NCBI GenBank assembly: GCA_015490675.1
Contig: WFXI01000237.1
Coordinates: 1-6,208 of the forward strand
Origin: Hydrogenothermaceae bacterium
GTDB taxonomy: Bacteria > Aquificota > Aquificia > Aquificales > Hydrogenothermaceae
DNA length: 6,208 nt
Direction: 5' to 3'
Positions 5,497 through 6,208 of the stretch are shown here, in pieces. Both the position numbers and the translations under genes were made by a program. The notes below the pieces were generated by a model. The model was not told the DNA's origin. It was given only the letters and a program-made list of their open reading frames with translations, and made no database searches. Each line of letters opens with the position of its first letter. Positions within the stretch are counted from its first letter, which is position 1.

Positions 5497-6176
5497 CTAT
5501 TTAAACTTTGTTTAATTTCTTTAATTACTTTATTAGGGTCTTCCGCTTTAATAATAGGTCTTCCTATTACTAATATATCTGAACCTTCTGAAATTGCAGT
5601 TTTAACATCCATAGTCCTTTTTTGGTCGTCTTTATTCTCTGAGTTTGGTCTTATCCCTGGAGTTACTGCAATAAAATCCTTATTTATATTACTTTTTAAG
5701 TATTTTACCTCTTGAGGAGAACAAACTATTCCATCTATCCCTGTTTCCACTGCTAGATTTGCAAGTTTTAATGTGAGATTTTCAATAATATCATTTATCC
5801 CTAAAAACTCTAAATACTTATTATCTAAACTTGTTAATACTGTTACTCCTAAAAGTCTTAAATTAGACCCTTCTTTAGCTTCGACAGCTTTTTCTAACAT
5901 TTCTCTGCCACCAAAGGTATGGATAGTAAGATAATCTGCCTCTAAATAAACTGCTCCTTTTACTCCGTTATAGACAGTATTTGGGATATCGTGAAGTTTT
6001 AAATCTAGAAATAATTTAAATCCTCTATTTTTTATAAAATCTGTTATTGCATTTCCATATTTTACAAACAGTGAATATCCTACTTTGATTATTACATCTT
6101 TATCTTCTAAATCGTAAAGAAATTTTTCTGCATCCTCTATTTCTGTAAAATCTAAGGCAATAGCAAGTTCAGGCAT
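5493..6176 (-). CDS. pyrF: Orotidine 5'-phosphate decarboxylase
   Basis: Last enzyme of de novo UMP synthesis: it decarboxylates OMP to UMP without a cofactor, as a cytoplasmic TIM-barrel dimer. 227 residues, typical of the bacterial short form. Motifs in barrel order: ALD with Asp9 (strand 1), KVG with Lys31, the catalytic DLKLHDIPNT with Asp58, Lys60 and Asp63, TIHTFGG (84-90), GVTVLTS (110-116), GIDGIVCSPQE, then VTPGIRP (161-167) and Gln175 for the phosphate loop, and VIGRPI with Arg196. All expected catalytic residues are present. The ATG has a good GGAG 8 bases upstream. It is the first complete gene of the - strand operon and overlaps rpoN by four bases. Its link to rpoN is unusual, as rpoN more often follows lptB. 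Confidence 0.97.
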   Translation of the reverse strand: MPELAIALDFTEIEDAEKFLYDLEDKDVIIKVGYSLFVKYGNAITDFIKNRGFKLFLDLKLHDIPNTVYNGVKGAVYLEADYLTIHTFGGREMLEKAVEAKEGSNLRLLGVTVLTSLDNKYLEFLGINDIIENLTLKLANLAVETGIDGIVCSPQEVKYLKSNINKDFIAVTPGIRPNSENKDDQKRTMDVKTAISEGSDILVIGRPIIKAEDPNKVIKEIKQSLNR

Positions 6177-6208
6177 TTAAAGTTCTCCAATATCAATTTT
6201 CGTGCCAA
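6177..6208 (-). CDS. Possible last codons of an unidentified upstream gene
   Basis: One - strand frame is open from the window edge to a TAA at 6179-6177, immediately before the pyrF ATG, and would encode GTKIDIGEL at a C-terminus. The tight spacing matches the packed style of this operon and the peptide looks protein-like. Nine codons cannot prove a gene and I do not recognise the family. The same bases also resemble a sigma-54 promoter, described under findings. Confidence 0.35.
   Translation of the reverse strand, partial: GTKIDIGEL
6185..6188 (-). promoter_or_regulatory. Shine-Dalgarno of pyrF
   Basis: GGAG (extended GGAGAA) on the - strand lies 8 bases before the pyrF ATG. It supports that start, and would be inside the last codons of the possible upstream gene. 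Confidence 0.65.

Noticed and set aside
3858..5515. Several short + strand open frames across hpf and rpoN
   Set aside because: They are Ser/Phe-rich mirror images of acidic and lysine-rich coding sequence on the - strand, with no domain signatures.
1..6208. CRISPR array, insertion sequence, tRNA, phage or defence genes
   Set aside because: No spaced direct repeats, terminal inverted repeats, transposase or integrase motifs or tRNA cloverleaf were seen; nearly all sequence is accounted for by housekeeping genes and rnpB.

Overview
The window looks like a chromosomal segment of a thermophilic, low-G+C member of the Aquificota, most likely Hydrogenothermaceae (Sulfurihydrogenibium or Persephonella type). 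Three things point there. The coding DNA is very A+T-rich and lysine/isoleucine-rich. The single structural RNA is much richer in G+C (155 of 300 bases by hand count over 1501-1800). That RNA is a bacterial RNase P RNA without helix P18, a form reported for Sulfurihydrogenibium azorense and Persephonella marina. The assignment is an inference from sequence style; no database search was possible.

The left part (1-2599) reads on the + strand. It holds the end of a small protein that may be LPP20-like, then a secreted MltC-type lytic transglycosylase, then the RNase P RNA gene rnpB, then trmD. Two of these act on tRNA: RNase P cuts the 5' leader and TrmD makes m1G37. trmD starts about 28 bases after rnpB, with no recognisable terminator between them and no visible Shine-Dalgarno.

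The right part (2586-6208) reads on the - strand. A compact operon, pyrF-rpoN-hpf, has both junctions overlapping as ATGA. It ends in an intrinsic terminator whose loop contains the hpf stop codon. A few codons at the window edge may be the end of a further upstream gene. Downstream of the terminator is a gene for an exported metallo-beta-lactamase-fold hydrolase. Its 3' end overlaps the 3' end of trmD by 14 bases, tail to tail.

Most of this is housekeeping: cell-wall turnover, tRNA maturation, pyrimidine synthesis, sigma-54 transcription and ribosome hibernation. I see no mobile element, CRISPR array, tRNA or defence system. The points of most interest are the P18-less RNase P RNA, the tight rnpB-trmD arrangement, the compressed signals in the rpoN operon (a Shine-Dalgarno made from sigma-54 codons, a terminator made from hpf codons), and a near-consensus sigma-54 promoter-like string at the right edge, just upstream of the operon that encodes sigma-54.
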